The position numbers and the translations under genes are program-made. A DNA stretch of 13,563 bases from Pseudomonadota bacterium. GTDB taxonomy: Bacteria; Pseudomonadota; Alphaproteobacteria; Rhizobiales; Xanthobacteraceae. Below, piece after piece: positions 1 to 6,637 of the stretch. The DNA is taken from NCBI GenBank assembly GCA_021779635.1, contig JAJYAH010000103.1, positions 1-13,563 on the forward strand. The letters are read 5' to 3'. Numbering within the stretch: position 1 is the first letter of the stretch; every line of letters starts with the position of its first letter. The notes beneath the pieces were generated by a model. It did not search any database, was not told the DNA's origin, and was given only the letters and a program-made list of their open reading frames with translations.

Positions 1-266
1 ACAATCTGCTTGCGCGCGGCGGACGCGGCCGGACCATCCCCTACCACGCCGGCAAGGCGGCGCGCCTCGAGTTCGAGCCGCTCGATGCGCTGGAAGAAAT
101 AAAACGAACGCAGCGCTGAAGCCGCGCGCATCGCCGCATAGAGCAGCACCAGAATCGCAACCACCGCGCGTTGCTGGTATTTCTCCATGAAGTTCAGGCT
201 GAAATAGGCGAGCGTCAGGAAGACAAAGTTCGACAGGAACCGGTAGGCGTAACCCAGAAATCTCAT
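1..266 (-). CDS. Small membrane protein of unknown function, C-terminus cut by window edge
   Basis: The reading frame starts at the ATG complementary to 264-266 and stays open to the window edge, giving 88 complete residues. A GGAG Shine-Dalgarno sequence (complement of 274-277) sits about 7 bases upstream and supports this start. The visible protein begins MRFLGYAYRFLSNFVF. It has two hydrophobic stretches at roughly residues 8-27 and 33-50, then a charged, probably helical segment (FFQRIERLELEARRL, about 57-71) that could form a short coiled coil. This suggests an inner-membrane protein with a cytoplasmic helical tail. I do not recognise the family and assign no function. It lies downstream of tRNA-Leu on the same strand, separated by about 240 bases. 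The true length is unknown. Confidence 0.75.
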   Translation of the reverse strand, partial: MRFLGYAYRFLSNFVFLTLAYFSLNFMEKYQQRAVVAILVLLYAAMRAASALRSFYFFQRIERLELEARRLAGVVGDGPAASAARKQI

Positions 267-473
267 GCGTGTGCTCCGATCGATGACCGGCCCGGCATTC
301 CTGATCGAACCCGATCCGAAGGAGTCCGGCCGGCAGATCGGTATCGCAAGCCCGTTTCCCTACGTCTGTCGATGTACGCCGATGTTGTTACAACAAGGCA
401 ACGCGTGCCCTGTTCGTGATCGAATGCCGGTTTCAGCCTGCCGGATGCGGCAACGATCATCGCGTGCTCACGT

Positions 474-489
474 CCGGCCTTTGAGCCGG
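474..489 (-). terminator. Possible hairpin downstream of tRNA-Leu
   Basis: A 5-bp inverted repeat (CCGGC/GCCGG with a 6-base loop) begins about 20 bases beyond the 3' end of the tRNA gene on its strand. No clear T-run follows, so a terminator or processing role is tentative. The rest of 267-509 shows no convincing gene; it holds the Shine-Dalgarno sequence of the first gene and a small palindrome TTGTTACAACAA at 383-394. Confidence 0.25.
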
Positions 490-509
490 CAAATCATCAT
501 TGCAGGGCT

Positions 510-594
510 TGGTGCGCTCGGAGGGACTCGAACCCCCACGATTTTACTCACTGCCACCTCAAGGCAGCGCGTCTACCAATTCCGCCACGAGCGC
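510..594 (-). tRNA. tRNA-Leu, anticodon GAG
   Basis: Read on the minus strand from 594, the sequence folds as a class II (long variable arm) tRNA. The acceptor stem is GCGCTCG (594-588) paired with CGAGCGC (520-514), followed by discriminator A513 and an encoded CCA (512-510). The anticodon stem CTGCC/GGCAG encloses the loop TTGAGGT, giving anticodon GAG (complement of 558-560), which reads CUC and CUU leucine codons. The T arm contains GGTTCGAGTCC. The extended variable region fits leucine identity. The gene stands alone between the fliN-like gene and the truncated membrane protein gene, all on the same strand. No integrase or duplicated 3' end is visible, so it does not look like an occupied attachment site here. 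Confidence 0.96.
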
Positions 595-715
595 TTGGAA
601 GACCAGCACGGGATTTGCGCCGCACCGGATCGACGGCGCCGATGTAACAAATCAATGATGTAGGGACAAGGCCTGCCGACGTGGCGTTTCAGGTGCGGGC
701 AAACCTGGAATCGGC

Positions 716-958
716 TTACCGGGTGCCGGGCAGCCGCGGCAGCATTTGCTTGACTTCGACCGCGATACGGTTGCGATCGACAAGCACCACGCCGCTGGCG
801 ATCGGCAGGTTATTGGCGAGGATCTTGACCTCGTCCGCCTCGGTAGCGTCCAGTTCGATGATGGCGCCACGGCTCAGGCGCATCACCTGATGAACCGGCA
901 TCGAAGTGGTCCCGAGGACCACCATGAGATCGACGGTGACTTTATCGAGGGTTGGCAC
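716..958 (-). CDS. fliN: Short FliN-type SpoA-domain protein (flagellar motor switch family)
   Basis: This 80-residue protein is almost entirely one SpoA (FliN/FliM C-terminal) domain. Key segments are [20 protein letters not shown], then [10 protein letters not shown], then [26 protein letters not shown]. The last matches the conserved N-x-x-xA-xGEV-VV-xx-xxAV-I pattern of FliN. FliN proteins form the lower C-ring of the flagellar motor switch; related SpoA proteins act in type III secretion sorting platforms. The protein lacks the N-terminal extension of usual FliN (typically over 100 residues). The only sensible start is GTG (complement of 956-958): an in-frame TAA lies seven codons upstream with no ATG between. 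No strong Shine-Dalgarno is visible. It is divergent from lipB by 66 bases, with no flagellar genes nearby, so a true motor role is likely but not proven from context. Confidence 0.82.
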   Translation of the reverse strand: MPTLDKVTVDLMVVLGTTSMPVHQVMRLSRGAIIELDATEADEVKILANNLPIASGVVLVDRNRIAVEVKQMLPRLPGTR

Positions 959-1024
959 TGGGGAAGCGACCCATACTTACGCTGCAAAATTGCTGTTTCC
1001 AGATCATCACGTTATGGTTATCTA

Positions 1025-1750
1025 ATGGTTAACGCCCGCCAAAACCTCGATTTGACCAGGTTTGCCCGGCCTGCCGGCGCCGGCGGCGTGGAATGGCGGG
1101 TCTCCAAAACGCCGGTACCGTACCTCGAGGCCGTCGCGGCGATGGAAGCACGGGTTGCGGCCATTGCGGCGCAGCAGGCGTCCGAACTGGTCTGGCTGCT
1201 GGAACACCCGCCGCTCTACACCTCCGGGACCAGCGGCAAGCCCGGCGACCTGCTCGACGCCCGCTTCCCGGTGTTTGCCACAGGACGGGGCGGACAGCTG
1301 ACCTATCACGGCCCCGGGCAGCGGGTGGTCTATCTGATGCTCGACCTGAAACAGCGGTGCCGCGACGTGCGGGCCTATGTGGCCGGCCTCGAGGAATGGA
1401 TCATCCGGGCGCTGGCGGCGCTCGAGACGAAGGGCGAACGCCGCGAGGATCGCGTCGGGGTGTGGGTGGCGCGGCCGGACAAGGGCGCAGGCTTTGAAGA
1501 CAAGATTGCTGCCATCGGCGTGCGGATGCGGCGCTGGGTCTCGTTCCACGGCATCGCCGTCAATGTGGCGCCCGATCTGACGCATTTCGCCTCAATCGTA
1601 CCCTGCGGCGTGGCCGACCCGCGCTACGGCGTTACCAGTCTCGCCGATCTCGGCCATCCCGCAACCATGGCGGATGTCGATATTGCGCTCCGGCGGGCAT
1701 TCGAGGAGGTGTTTGGCTCCCAGGCATCCCTGCCGGAAGCAACGATCTGA
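1025..1750 (+). CDS. lipB: Octanoyl-[acyl carrier protein]:protein N-octanoyltransferase LipB
   Basis: LipB moves octanoate from octanoyl-ACP to lipoyl domains of 2-oxoacid dehydrogenases and GcvH in the cytoplasm, the first step of de novo lipoate synthesis; LipA then inserts sulfur. The 241-residue protein carries the family signatures in order: [12 protein letters not shown] (59-70), the active-site segment [20 protein letters not shown] (88-107), the catalytic lysine K160 in [19 protein letters not shown] (173-181), and the catalytic cysteine C194 in IVPCG. Length is normal. The frame is open far upstream, to about 746, but that part overlaps the fliN-like gene antisense and does not resemble LipB. 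The [10 protein letters not shown] start matches what I remember of rhizobial LipB. No good Shine-Dalgarno precedes it, so the start is chosen on protein similarity. lipA is not in the window. Confidence 0.97.
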   Translation: MVNARQNLDLTRFARPAGAGGVEWRVSKTPVPYLEAVAAMEARVAAIAAQQASELVWLLEHPPLYTSGTSGKPGDLLDARFPVFATGRGGQLTYHGPGQRVVYLMLDLKQRCRDVRAYVAGLEEWIIRALAALETKGERREDRVGVWVARPDKGAGFEDKIAAIGVRMRRWVSFHGIAVNVAPDLTHFASIVPCGVADPRYGVTSLADLGHPATMADVDIALRRAFEEVFGSQASLPEATI

Positions 1751-1861
1751 AATCCGGTTCGCGCGTTCTCTTCCAGGTGTTCGTGCGTTGCCAGGCCGGC
1801 TGCATTATGGTTCGGCAGAGCAGCCCCTGCGGCGGCATCAATCCGATAAAGGCAACGCACC

Positions 1862-2281
1862 ATGGCTGAAATCGTCAATCTCGGCTCGCTCCAGCTCAGG
1901 TTCCTGCAAAGCAAGGACGACACCGCCGGCAGCCTCGATATGTTCGAGATGACGCTGCAGCCGAACGCGCGGATGCCGATACCGCATTATCACGAGAGCT
2001 GGGACGAGACGATTTACGGCCTTGCCGGCATCACGACCTGGCGGGTCGATGGCAAGGATATCGACGTGGCTGCAGGCGAAACCGTCTTCATCAAGCGCGG
2101 CGTGGTGCACGGCTTTACCAATCGAACGCCGGAGCCGGTGACATGTCTCTGCACGCTCAGTCCGGGCGTGATCGGTCCGCAGTACTTCAGGGATATGGCA
2201 ATCTTGCTGGCCGGCGGTGCGCCCGATCCGACGAAGATGAAGCAAACGATGTTGCGCTATGGGTTGATACCCGCGCCATAA
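1862..2281 (+). CDS. Small single-domain cupin protein
   Basis: This 139-residue protein is a cupin beta-barrel. Motif 1 is visible as PHYHESWDETIYGLAG (41-56), with H42, H44 and E49 as probable metal ligands, followed by tryptophan W60 and VDGKDIDVAAGETVFI (62-77). Motif 2 is KRGVVHGFTN (78-87), with H83 as the fourth ligand. The complete ligand set suggests a metal-binding, possibly catalytic, cupin rather than a degenerate one, but the substrate cannot be read from sequence. The C-terminal tail (105-139) is helical in character. The start ATG has AAAGG about 10 bases upstream. It follows lipB by 111 bases on the same strand, and its stop lies only 5 bases from the convergent acyP stop. There is no functional link to either neighbour that I can support. 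Confidence 0.88.
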   Translation: MAEIVNLGSLQLRFLQSKDDTAGSLDMFEMTLQPNARMPIPHYHESWDETIYGLAGITTWRVDGKDIDVAAGETVFIKRGVVHGFTNRTPEPVTCLCTLSPGVIGPQYFRDMAILLAGGAPDPTKMKQTMLRYGLIPAP

Positions 2282-2286
2282 ATGGA

Positions 2287-2586
2287 CTAGATCGTCGGGA
2301 GCACCGAGAACCGCTCGCCCGCATATCGCAGATTGAGCGCGTTGGAATCGGCGGCTTCATCCTGAATCGCTTCGACACGGGCCGCTACCGGGCCGCGTCG
2401 GCATAACGCGATCATGTTCGACACGGTGTCCGCGGGTCCGGCAAACAGCGCCTCGACGCTGCCATCCCGGCGGTTACGCACCCAGCCCTCCAGGTGGTGC
2501 ACCCTCGCCTGGTGCTCGACCCAGGCGCGATAACCGACGCCCTGCACCCGGCCCTGAATCATCACCTGACGGATCGCGCCGCTCAT
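2287..2586 (-). CDS. acyP: Acylphosphatase
   Basis: Acylphosphatases hydrolyse carboxyl-phosphate bonds such as those of acetyl phosphate, carbamoyl phosphate or 1,3-bisphosphoglycerate. The 99-residue protein has the family signatures [15 protein letters not shown] (8-22), with the phosphate-binding loop and the essential arginine R20, and [17 protein letters not shown] (34-50), with the catalytic asparagine N38. The length is normal for the family. It is the last gene of the minus-strand run: its ATG (complement of 2584-2586) directly follows the TAG of the oxaloacetate decarboxylase gene with no base between, so translation is probably coupled. Its stop is 5 bases from the stop of the convergent cupin gene. 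The in vivo substrate is unknown, as for most bacterial AcyP. Confidence 0.95.
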   Translation of the reverse strand: MSGAIRQVMIQGRVQGVGYRAWVEHQARVHHLEGWVRNRRDGSVEALFAGPADTVSNMIALCRRGPVAARVEAIQDEAADSNALNLRYAGERFSVLPTI

Positions 2587-3453
2587 CTATTTCCTGATTC
2601 CGAGAAACTGCGCGAGCCGCGCCTTGACGTCCGCGTCGCGTGTTGCGCGGCCGATCAGCCCGGACGACGCCAGGCCCTTCAAATCTCCAGGCGACTGGCC
2701 GTCGCGCAGCGCTTTAAGCGTCGCATAGACCGCTTGCGTCGCGGCCGCGAACGGCGCGTGGCCCTGCAAAGCGATCCGCGCCCGCTGGCCGGCAAGATAG
2801 TCCCGATCGACCAGTTCTTCGGGGAAGCCGCCGAGCACGATCGGCAGCGTCGTCGCCCCGCAGATCGCCTCCAGCTCGGCGCATGTTTTGATGCCGGTGA
2901 AGAACAAGGCATCGACGCCGGTGGCTTGATAGGCCTTTGCACGCGCGATCGCGTCATCGAGACCGGAGACCGATGCAGCGCCGGTGCGCGCCATGATCAC
3001 CAGAGCCGGATCGGCGCGCGCGTCCAGCGCCGCCTTGATCTTGCCGACGCCCTCCTCCAGCGAGATCAGTTGCACTCCCGGTTGGCCAAAAGCCTGCGGC
3101 AGCAAGGTGTCTTCGATGGTGAGGCCCGCAGCACCGGCGGCCTCCAGTTCCTCAACCGTGCGGCGGACATTGAGCGCGTTGCCGTAGCCGTGGTCGGCAT
3201 CGACCAGCACTGGCAGTTTGGCCGCGCGCGACATCCGGCGCATCTGTTCGGCGAGTTCGGTCAGCGTGATCAGTGCAATATCGGGATCGCCCAGCACCGC
3301 AAGCGACGCGACCGATCCGCCGAACATGCCGACCTCGAAGCCGAGGTCCTCCGCCGTGCGGATCGAAATCGCATCATAGACCGACGCGGGTCGAATACAG
3401 GTTGATCCCGACAGAATCGAACGCATTGCATCGCGGCGCTTTCGAAAGGTCAT
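2587..3453 (-). CDS. Oxaloacetate decarboxylase, PEP mutase/isocitrate lyase superfamily
   Basis: The 288-residue protein is an (alpha/beta)8-barrel enzyme of the PEP mutase/isocitrate lyase superfamily. Visible motifs are PASVYDAISIR (22-32), MFGGSVASLAVLGDPDIALI (43-62), the metal-binding loop VLVDADHGYGNALN (82-95) with D85 and D87, LTIEDTLLPQ (111-120) with E114, and IMARTGAA (153-160). The KKCGH catalytic loop of isocitrate and methylisocitrate lyases is absent (LLPQAFGQPG stands in that region), so cleavage of those substrates is unlikely. The sequence closely resembles the metal-dependent oxaloacetate decarboxylase type found in Bradyrhizobium, which converts oxaloacetate to pyruvate and CO2. 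The frame is open to 3510, but MTFRKRRDAMRSIL at 3453 is preferred: it matches family N-termini and has AAGGA seven bases upstream. It follows pccA by 74 bases and abuts acyP. Confidence 0.9.
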   Translation of the reverse strand: MTFRKRRDAMRSILSGSTCIRPASVYDAISIRTAEDLGFEVGMFGGSVASLAVLGDPDIALITLTELAEQMRRMSRAAKLPVLVDADHGYGNALNVRRTVEELEAAGAAGLTIEDTLLPQAFGQPGVQLISLEEGVGKIKAALDARADPALVIMARTGAASVSGLDDAIARAKAYQATGVDALFFTGIKTCAELEAICGATTLPIVLGGFPEELVDRDYLAGQRARIALQGHAPFAAATQAVYATLKALRDGQSPGDLKGLASSGLIGRATRDADVKARLAQFLGIRK

Positions 3454-3460
3454 CGCGAAA

Positions 3461-3465
3461 TCCTT
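3461..3465 (-). promoter_or_regulatory. Shine-Dalgarno sequence that fixes the decarboxylase start
   Basis: AAGGA on the minus strand lies seven bases before the ATG at 3453. The alternative in-frame starts further upstream (ATG at 3477 and at 3510) lack an equally placed site, so this favours the 288-residue product. Confidence 0.65.
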
Positions 3466-3480
3466 GGACTTTGTCATGGG

Positions 3481-3516
3481 TCGTCGTTGCGAGGAACCAC
3501 CGGGTCGCAATGACGA
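3481..3516. repeat. Imperfect hairpin repeat between pccA and the decarboxylase gene
   Basis: TCGTCGTTGCGA (3481-3492) and TCGCAATGACGA (3505-3516) are inverted repeats matching at 11 of 12 positions, with the odd pair a permissible G-T wobble, around a 12-base loop. The TCGTCATTGCGA half-site is a sequence I remember as common in intergenic repeats of Bradyrhizobium and Rhodopseudomonas. The copy sits in the short spacer of an apparent operon, where it could act as an mRNA stabiliser, an attenuator or simply a repeat insertion. There is no T-run after it on the minus strand, so a strong terminator is unlikely. Confidence 0.6.
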
Positions 3517-3527
3517 GCCTCACATCG

Positions 3528-5543
3528 CTAGGCGAATTCCAAAATCAGTGCGTCGACGGCCAGTGTGGCGCCGGCGGCCGCATGAATTTTCTTGACCGTG
3601 CCGTCGCGTTCGGCGCGCAGCACGTTCTGCATCTTCATGGCCTCGACCACGGCGAGCGTTTCGCCGGCCTTGACCTCCTGGCCCTCGCTCACTGCGATCG
3701 ACACCACCAGCCCGGGCATCGGGCACAGCAGCTTCTTGCCGGTATCGACCGCGGTCTTGACCGGCATCAGCCGCGCCGCCGCGGCTTCCGATTCGGTGAA
3801 GACATTGACCGCAACTTCAAATCCCTGATGCGCAAGGCGGAAGCCGTTGGCGATCGGGCGCACCTGCATCGCCACCAGATGGCCGTCGATGGTGCCCTGC
3901 CAGACCGGATCGCCGGGCTTCCATGGCGAAACCAGATGATGCCGATTGCCGGGCACGCCGTCGGCGCCGATAAAGCGCACCGCGATATCATCGGCTTCGC
4001 GGGCAACATCGAGCGCGATTTCATGGCGGTCCAGCCAAACCGCGCGGCGGCGTTCGCGCTTCACCGGGCGGCCGATCATCTGGCCGGAAATCTGCCGCTT
4101 GCGTTCGCCGAGCACATGATCGATGGCCGCCGCGACCGCGGCTAACCGGCGTGCGATCTCGCCCTCCGGCGCCCGAGCCGCAAAGCCCTTCGGAAACTCT
4201 TCGGCGATGAAGCCGGTGGAAAGATTGCCCTCGCGCCAGCGCGGGTGGTGCATCAGCGCCGACAGGAACGGAATGTTGTGGCGGATGCCGTCGATGTAGA
4301 ACGAATCGAGCGCGGTCGCCTGCGCCTCGATAGCGGCGGCGCGCGACGGCGCGTGGGTCACAAGCTTGGCGATCATCGGATCGTAATAGATCGAAATCTC
4401 GCCGCCCTCCTGCACGCCGGTATCGTTGCGAACGGTTGTCCCGTTGATGCTGCTTTCGACCGGCGGGCGATATTTGACCAGCCGCCCGACCGAGGGCAGG
4501 AAGTTGCGGAACGGATCTTCCGCATAGACCCGCGATTCCACTGCCCATCCGGTCAGCGTGACATCCTTCTGCGCCAGCGAAAGCGTCTCACCGGCCGCGA
4601 CGCGGATCATCTGCTCGACGAGATCGATTCCGGTGATCAATTCGGTCACCGGATGCTCGACCTGCAGTCGCGTGTTCATCTCGAGGAAATAGAAGCTCTT
4701 GTCCTGCCCTGCGACAAACTCGACGGTTCCGGCGGAATCGTAATTGACGGCCCTGGCGAGGGCTACGGCCTGTTCGCCCATCTTGCGACGGGTGGTCTCG
4801 TCGAGCAACGGCGACGGCGCTTCCTCGATGACCTTCTGGTTCCGGCGCTGAATTGAACATTCGCGCTCGCCGAGATAGATCACATTGCCATGTTTGTCGC
4901 CGATCACCTGAATTTCGATATGGCGGGGATCGACGATGAATTTCTCGATGAAAACGCGATCGTCGCCGAACGACGATTTGGCTTCGGCTTTGGCCAGACC
5001 GAATCCCTCGGCAACTTCCGAGGTCGAATGCGCGATCCGCATCCCCTTGCCGCCGCCGCCGGCGGAGGCCTTGATCATGACGGGATAGCCGATCTCATCG
5101 GCGATCTTGACGGCATGCTTGTCGTCCTCGATGACGCCGAGATGGCCCGGCACCGTGGAGACGTTGGCTTTGGCGGCGGCTTTCTTGGATTCGATCTTGT
5201 CGCCCATCGCGGCGATGGCGCCCGCATTGGGTCCGATGAAGACGATTCCGGCCTTCGCCAGCGCGCGAGGAAAAGTCTCGCGCTCGGACAGGAATCCATA
5301 GCCCGGATGCACGGCCTCGGCGCCGGTCTTGCGGCAGGCCTCGATGATCTTGTCGATCAACAGGTAACTTTCGGCCGCCGCCGGCGGCCCGATCAGAACG
5401 GCATCATCGGCCATTTCGACGTGGAGCGCGTCCCGGTCGGCCTCGGAATAGACCGCGACCGTTTCTATTCCCATGCGGCGGGCAGTCTTGATGATCCGGC
5501 AGGCGATCTCGCCGCGGTTGGCGATCAGAATTCGTTTGAACAT
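3528..5543 (-). CDS. pccA: Propionyl-CoA carboxylase alpha subunit (biotin carboxylase plus biotin carrier)
   Basis: The 671-residue protein joins a biotin carboxylase to a biotin carrier domain. The biotin carboxylase has MFKRILIANRGEIACRII (1-18), HPGYGFLSE (79-87), the ATP-grasp glycine-rich loop KASAGGGGKGMRIA (158-171), the GERECSIQRRNQKVIEEAPS segment (225-244) and EMNTRLQVEHPVTE (288-301). The C-terminus carries PMPG and the biotin acceptor lysine K637 in EAMKM, 34 residues from the end. With the carboxyltransferase beta subunit PccB (not in the window), it would convert propionyl-CoA to (S)-methylmalonyl-CoA using ATP and bicarbonate. Length and the intermediate BT-like region (about 500-600) fit PccA rather than AccC (about 450 residues). 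3-methylcrotonyl-CoA carboxylase (MccA) is the main alternative. The frame is open upstream to 5669, but MFKRIL is the family N-terminus. It heads a minus-strand run with the decarboxylase and acyP. Confidence 0.93.
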   Translation of the reverse strand: MFKRILIANRGEIACRIIKTARRMGIETVAVYSEADRDALHVEMADDAVLIGPPAAAESYLLIDKIIEACRKTGAEAVHPGYGFLSERETFPRALAKAGIVFIGPNAGAIAAMGDKIESKKAAAKANVSTVPGHLGVIEDDKHAVKIADEIGYPVMIKASAGGGGKGMRIAHSTSEVAEGFGLAKAEAKSSFGDDRVFIEKFIVDPRHIEIQVIGDKHGNVIYLGERECSIQRRNQKVIEEAPSPLLDETTRRKMGEQAVALARAVNYDSAGTVEFVAGQDKSFYFLEMNTRLQVEHPVTELITGIDLVEQMIRVAAGETLSLAQKDVTLTGWAVESRVYAEDPFRNFLPSVGRLVKYRPPVESSINGTTVRNDTGVQEGGEISIYYDPMIAKLVTHAPSRAAAIEAQATALDSFYIDGIRHNIPFLSALMHHPRWREGNLSTGFIAEEFPKGFAARAPEGEIARRLAAVAAAIDHVLGERKRQISGQMIGRPVKRERRRAVWLDRHEIALDVAREADDIAVRFIGADGVPGNRHHLVSPWKPGDPVWQGTIDGHLVAMQVRPIANGFRLAHQGFEVAVNVFTESEAAAARLMPVKTAVDTGKKLLCPMPGLVVSIAVSEGQEVKAGETLAVVEAMKMQNVLRAERDGTVKKIHAAAGATLAVDALILEFA

Positions 5544-5606
5544 GGGCTTGTTTACTTGCAACCTTTGGGCGGGGCACTCACGGCCAATCTGGCACGCGGG
5601 GGCGGA

Positions 5607-5650
5607 TGTAACAATTCCGTCGTACAGCAAAACCCGGCGGAGGCAACGGT
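5607..5650 (+). repeat. 44-bp direct repeat, copy A (upstream of the thermonuclease gene)
   Basis: This 44-base segment matches 6638-6681 without gaps at 35 of 44 positions. The first 16 bases TGTAACAATTCCGTCG and the last ten GAGGCAACGG/T block are identical; differences cluster in the middle. It lies in the spacer between divergent pccA and the nuclease gene, 162 bases before the nuclease start. Promoter, operator, leader RNA or dispersed repeat are all possible; see the findings. Confidence 0.75.
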
Positions 5651-5710
5651 TGATATGCCCGAAACCCACTTCTCCGGGAGGTATTCATCCGCCGGAATCC
5701 ATCCCGCAAG

Positions 5711-5742
5711 ACCAGCCAGAAACAGGACCAGCCAGAAACCGG
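5711..5742 (+). repeat. 16-bp tandem duplication
   Basis: The units ACCAGCCAGAAACAGG (5711-5726) and ACCAGCCAGAAACCGG (5727-5742) differ at one base and are directly adjacent. They lie in the region before the thermonuclease gene. The 16-base period is not a multiple of three, which argues against preservation of a protein here. Confidence 0.7.
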
Positions 5743-5812
5743 TTGGTCCCATCTTCAACTGCACCCTAGAATGCTGCCACCCGCGTTCTCTTATTGCCAG
5801 AGCGACCCATCG

Positions 5813-6565
5813 ATGCGTTCGTTGATCTTCATAGTGGCATTGCTCTCGGCAAGCCAGAGCTGGGCTGCCAACCCGATCGTCAGGGACGGACGCACCATTC
5901 AGCTCGCCGACGTAACCTACAGACTCGACGGCATAGATGCGCCGGAGTTTGATCAGATATGCATCGACGAACACGCTGATACATGGGCTTGCGGCGTTGC
6001 AGCGCGCGATCAACTGACGAGCCTGATCGGCAGCCATCAGGTCCACTGCGAGGATCTGGGTGCCGATACCAGCTACCGGAAACGACATATCGGCATCTGC
6101 ACGGTTGAAAGCGAACCCGTCAGTCTGAACCAGCTCCTTGTTCGCCAGGGCTACGCCTTAAATTCGGAGCCGTCAGCGAAGGGGCGATTCAAGGACGACG
6201 AGGCGGCTGCGAAAGATAATCGCCTGGGACTTTGGAAGGGCTGTTTTGTAGCTCCGCAGGAATTCCGGCATGGACGAAAGGACGGCGCCCTGTTGGGCGG
6301 ATCGTGCCGAGCGGACAAGGATCGCGAGATACGCGACGTACTGTTCCCCGATCATCCCGCCATGCCGTCCGGGTGCAGCATCAAGGCCAAGCATGCCATA
6401 CGCGCGCGCGTCACCGGCAATGTCGGCGTCTATCAGATGCAGGGGTGCCGCAACTATCCTGCCCTGGCCAAACCGGATCGCTGGTTTTGTTCCGAGGAAG
6501 ATGCTCAAGCCGCCGGGTTTCGGAGGGCGTATAATTGTCGGGCAAACGCCGGACGACCGAAATAA
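5813..6565 (+). CDS. Exported thermonuclease-family (SNase-like) nuclease
   Basis: This 250-residue protein starts MRSLIFIVALLSASQSWA|AN, a typical Sec signal peptide, so it should act in the periplasm or outside. Residues about 25-145 resemble the staphylococcal nuclease fold. YRLDGIDAPE (36-45) supplies R37, D42 and E45, matching SNase R35, D40 and E43; SYRKRHIGIC (87-96) supplies R91, probably matching R87; and LLVRQGYALN plus DEAAAKDNRLGLW (129-141) close the domain. The C-terminal part (188-242) has the cysteine-rich module CSIKAK...WFCSEEDAQAAGFRRAYNC seen at the end of many thermonuclease-like proteins. It would cleave DNA and/or RNA with Ca2+ dependence, if it behaves like the family. 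Codon use is unlike the neighbours (ATA, AGA, TTA, CGA recur), hinting at acquisition. The ATG at 5813 is chosen because it begins the signal peptide; an ATG at 5771 is also in frame. Confidence 0.85.
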   Translation: MRSLIFIVALLSASQSWAANPIVRDGRTIQLADVTYRLDGIDAPEFDQICIDEHADTWACGVAARDQLTSLIGSHQVHCEDLGADTSYRKRHIGICTVESEPVSLNQLLVRQGYALNSEPSAKGRFKDDEAAAKDNRLGLWKGCFVAPQEFRHGRKDGALLGGSCRADKDREIRDVLFPDHPAMPSGCSIKAKHAIRARVTGNVGVYQMQGCRNYPALAKPDRWFCSEEDAQAAGFRRAYNCRANAGRPK

Positions 6566-6637
6566 CAATATCCGTTGAACCAGGTGCCGAGAGGATCAGC
6601 CTTGCCCGGGACAGCCCTTGAAGCGCGCACGCTTGCC

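Noticed and set aside
510..594. tRNA-Leu as an integration site for a genomic island
   Set aside because: There is no integrase and no repeat of the tRNA 3' end in the window, and flanking genes look chromosomal.
746..1024. In-frame N-terminal extension of lipB
   Set aside because: It lies opposite the fliN-like gene and the intergenic spacer and does not resemble any LipB N-terminus; the 241-residue protein already has normal length.
395..1858. Recurrent AAGGCAACGC (395-404 and 1849-1858), related to the GAGGCAACGG end of the 44-bp repeats
   Set aside because: The shared 8-mer is too short to interpret alone; before the cupin gene it can simply be a Shine-Dalgarno sequence.
2494..3405. Long plus-strand open frame opposite the oxaloacetate decarboxylase and acyP genes
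   Set aside because: It is the antisense of two clearly recognisable genes in GC-rich DNA, rich in Arg and Gln, with no family resemblance.
4890..5825. Plus-strand open frame of over 300 codons opposite pccA
   Set aside because: It is antisense to the conserved biotin carboxylase domain, and its composition is typical of a GC-rich shadow frame.
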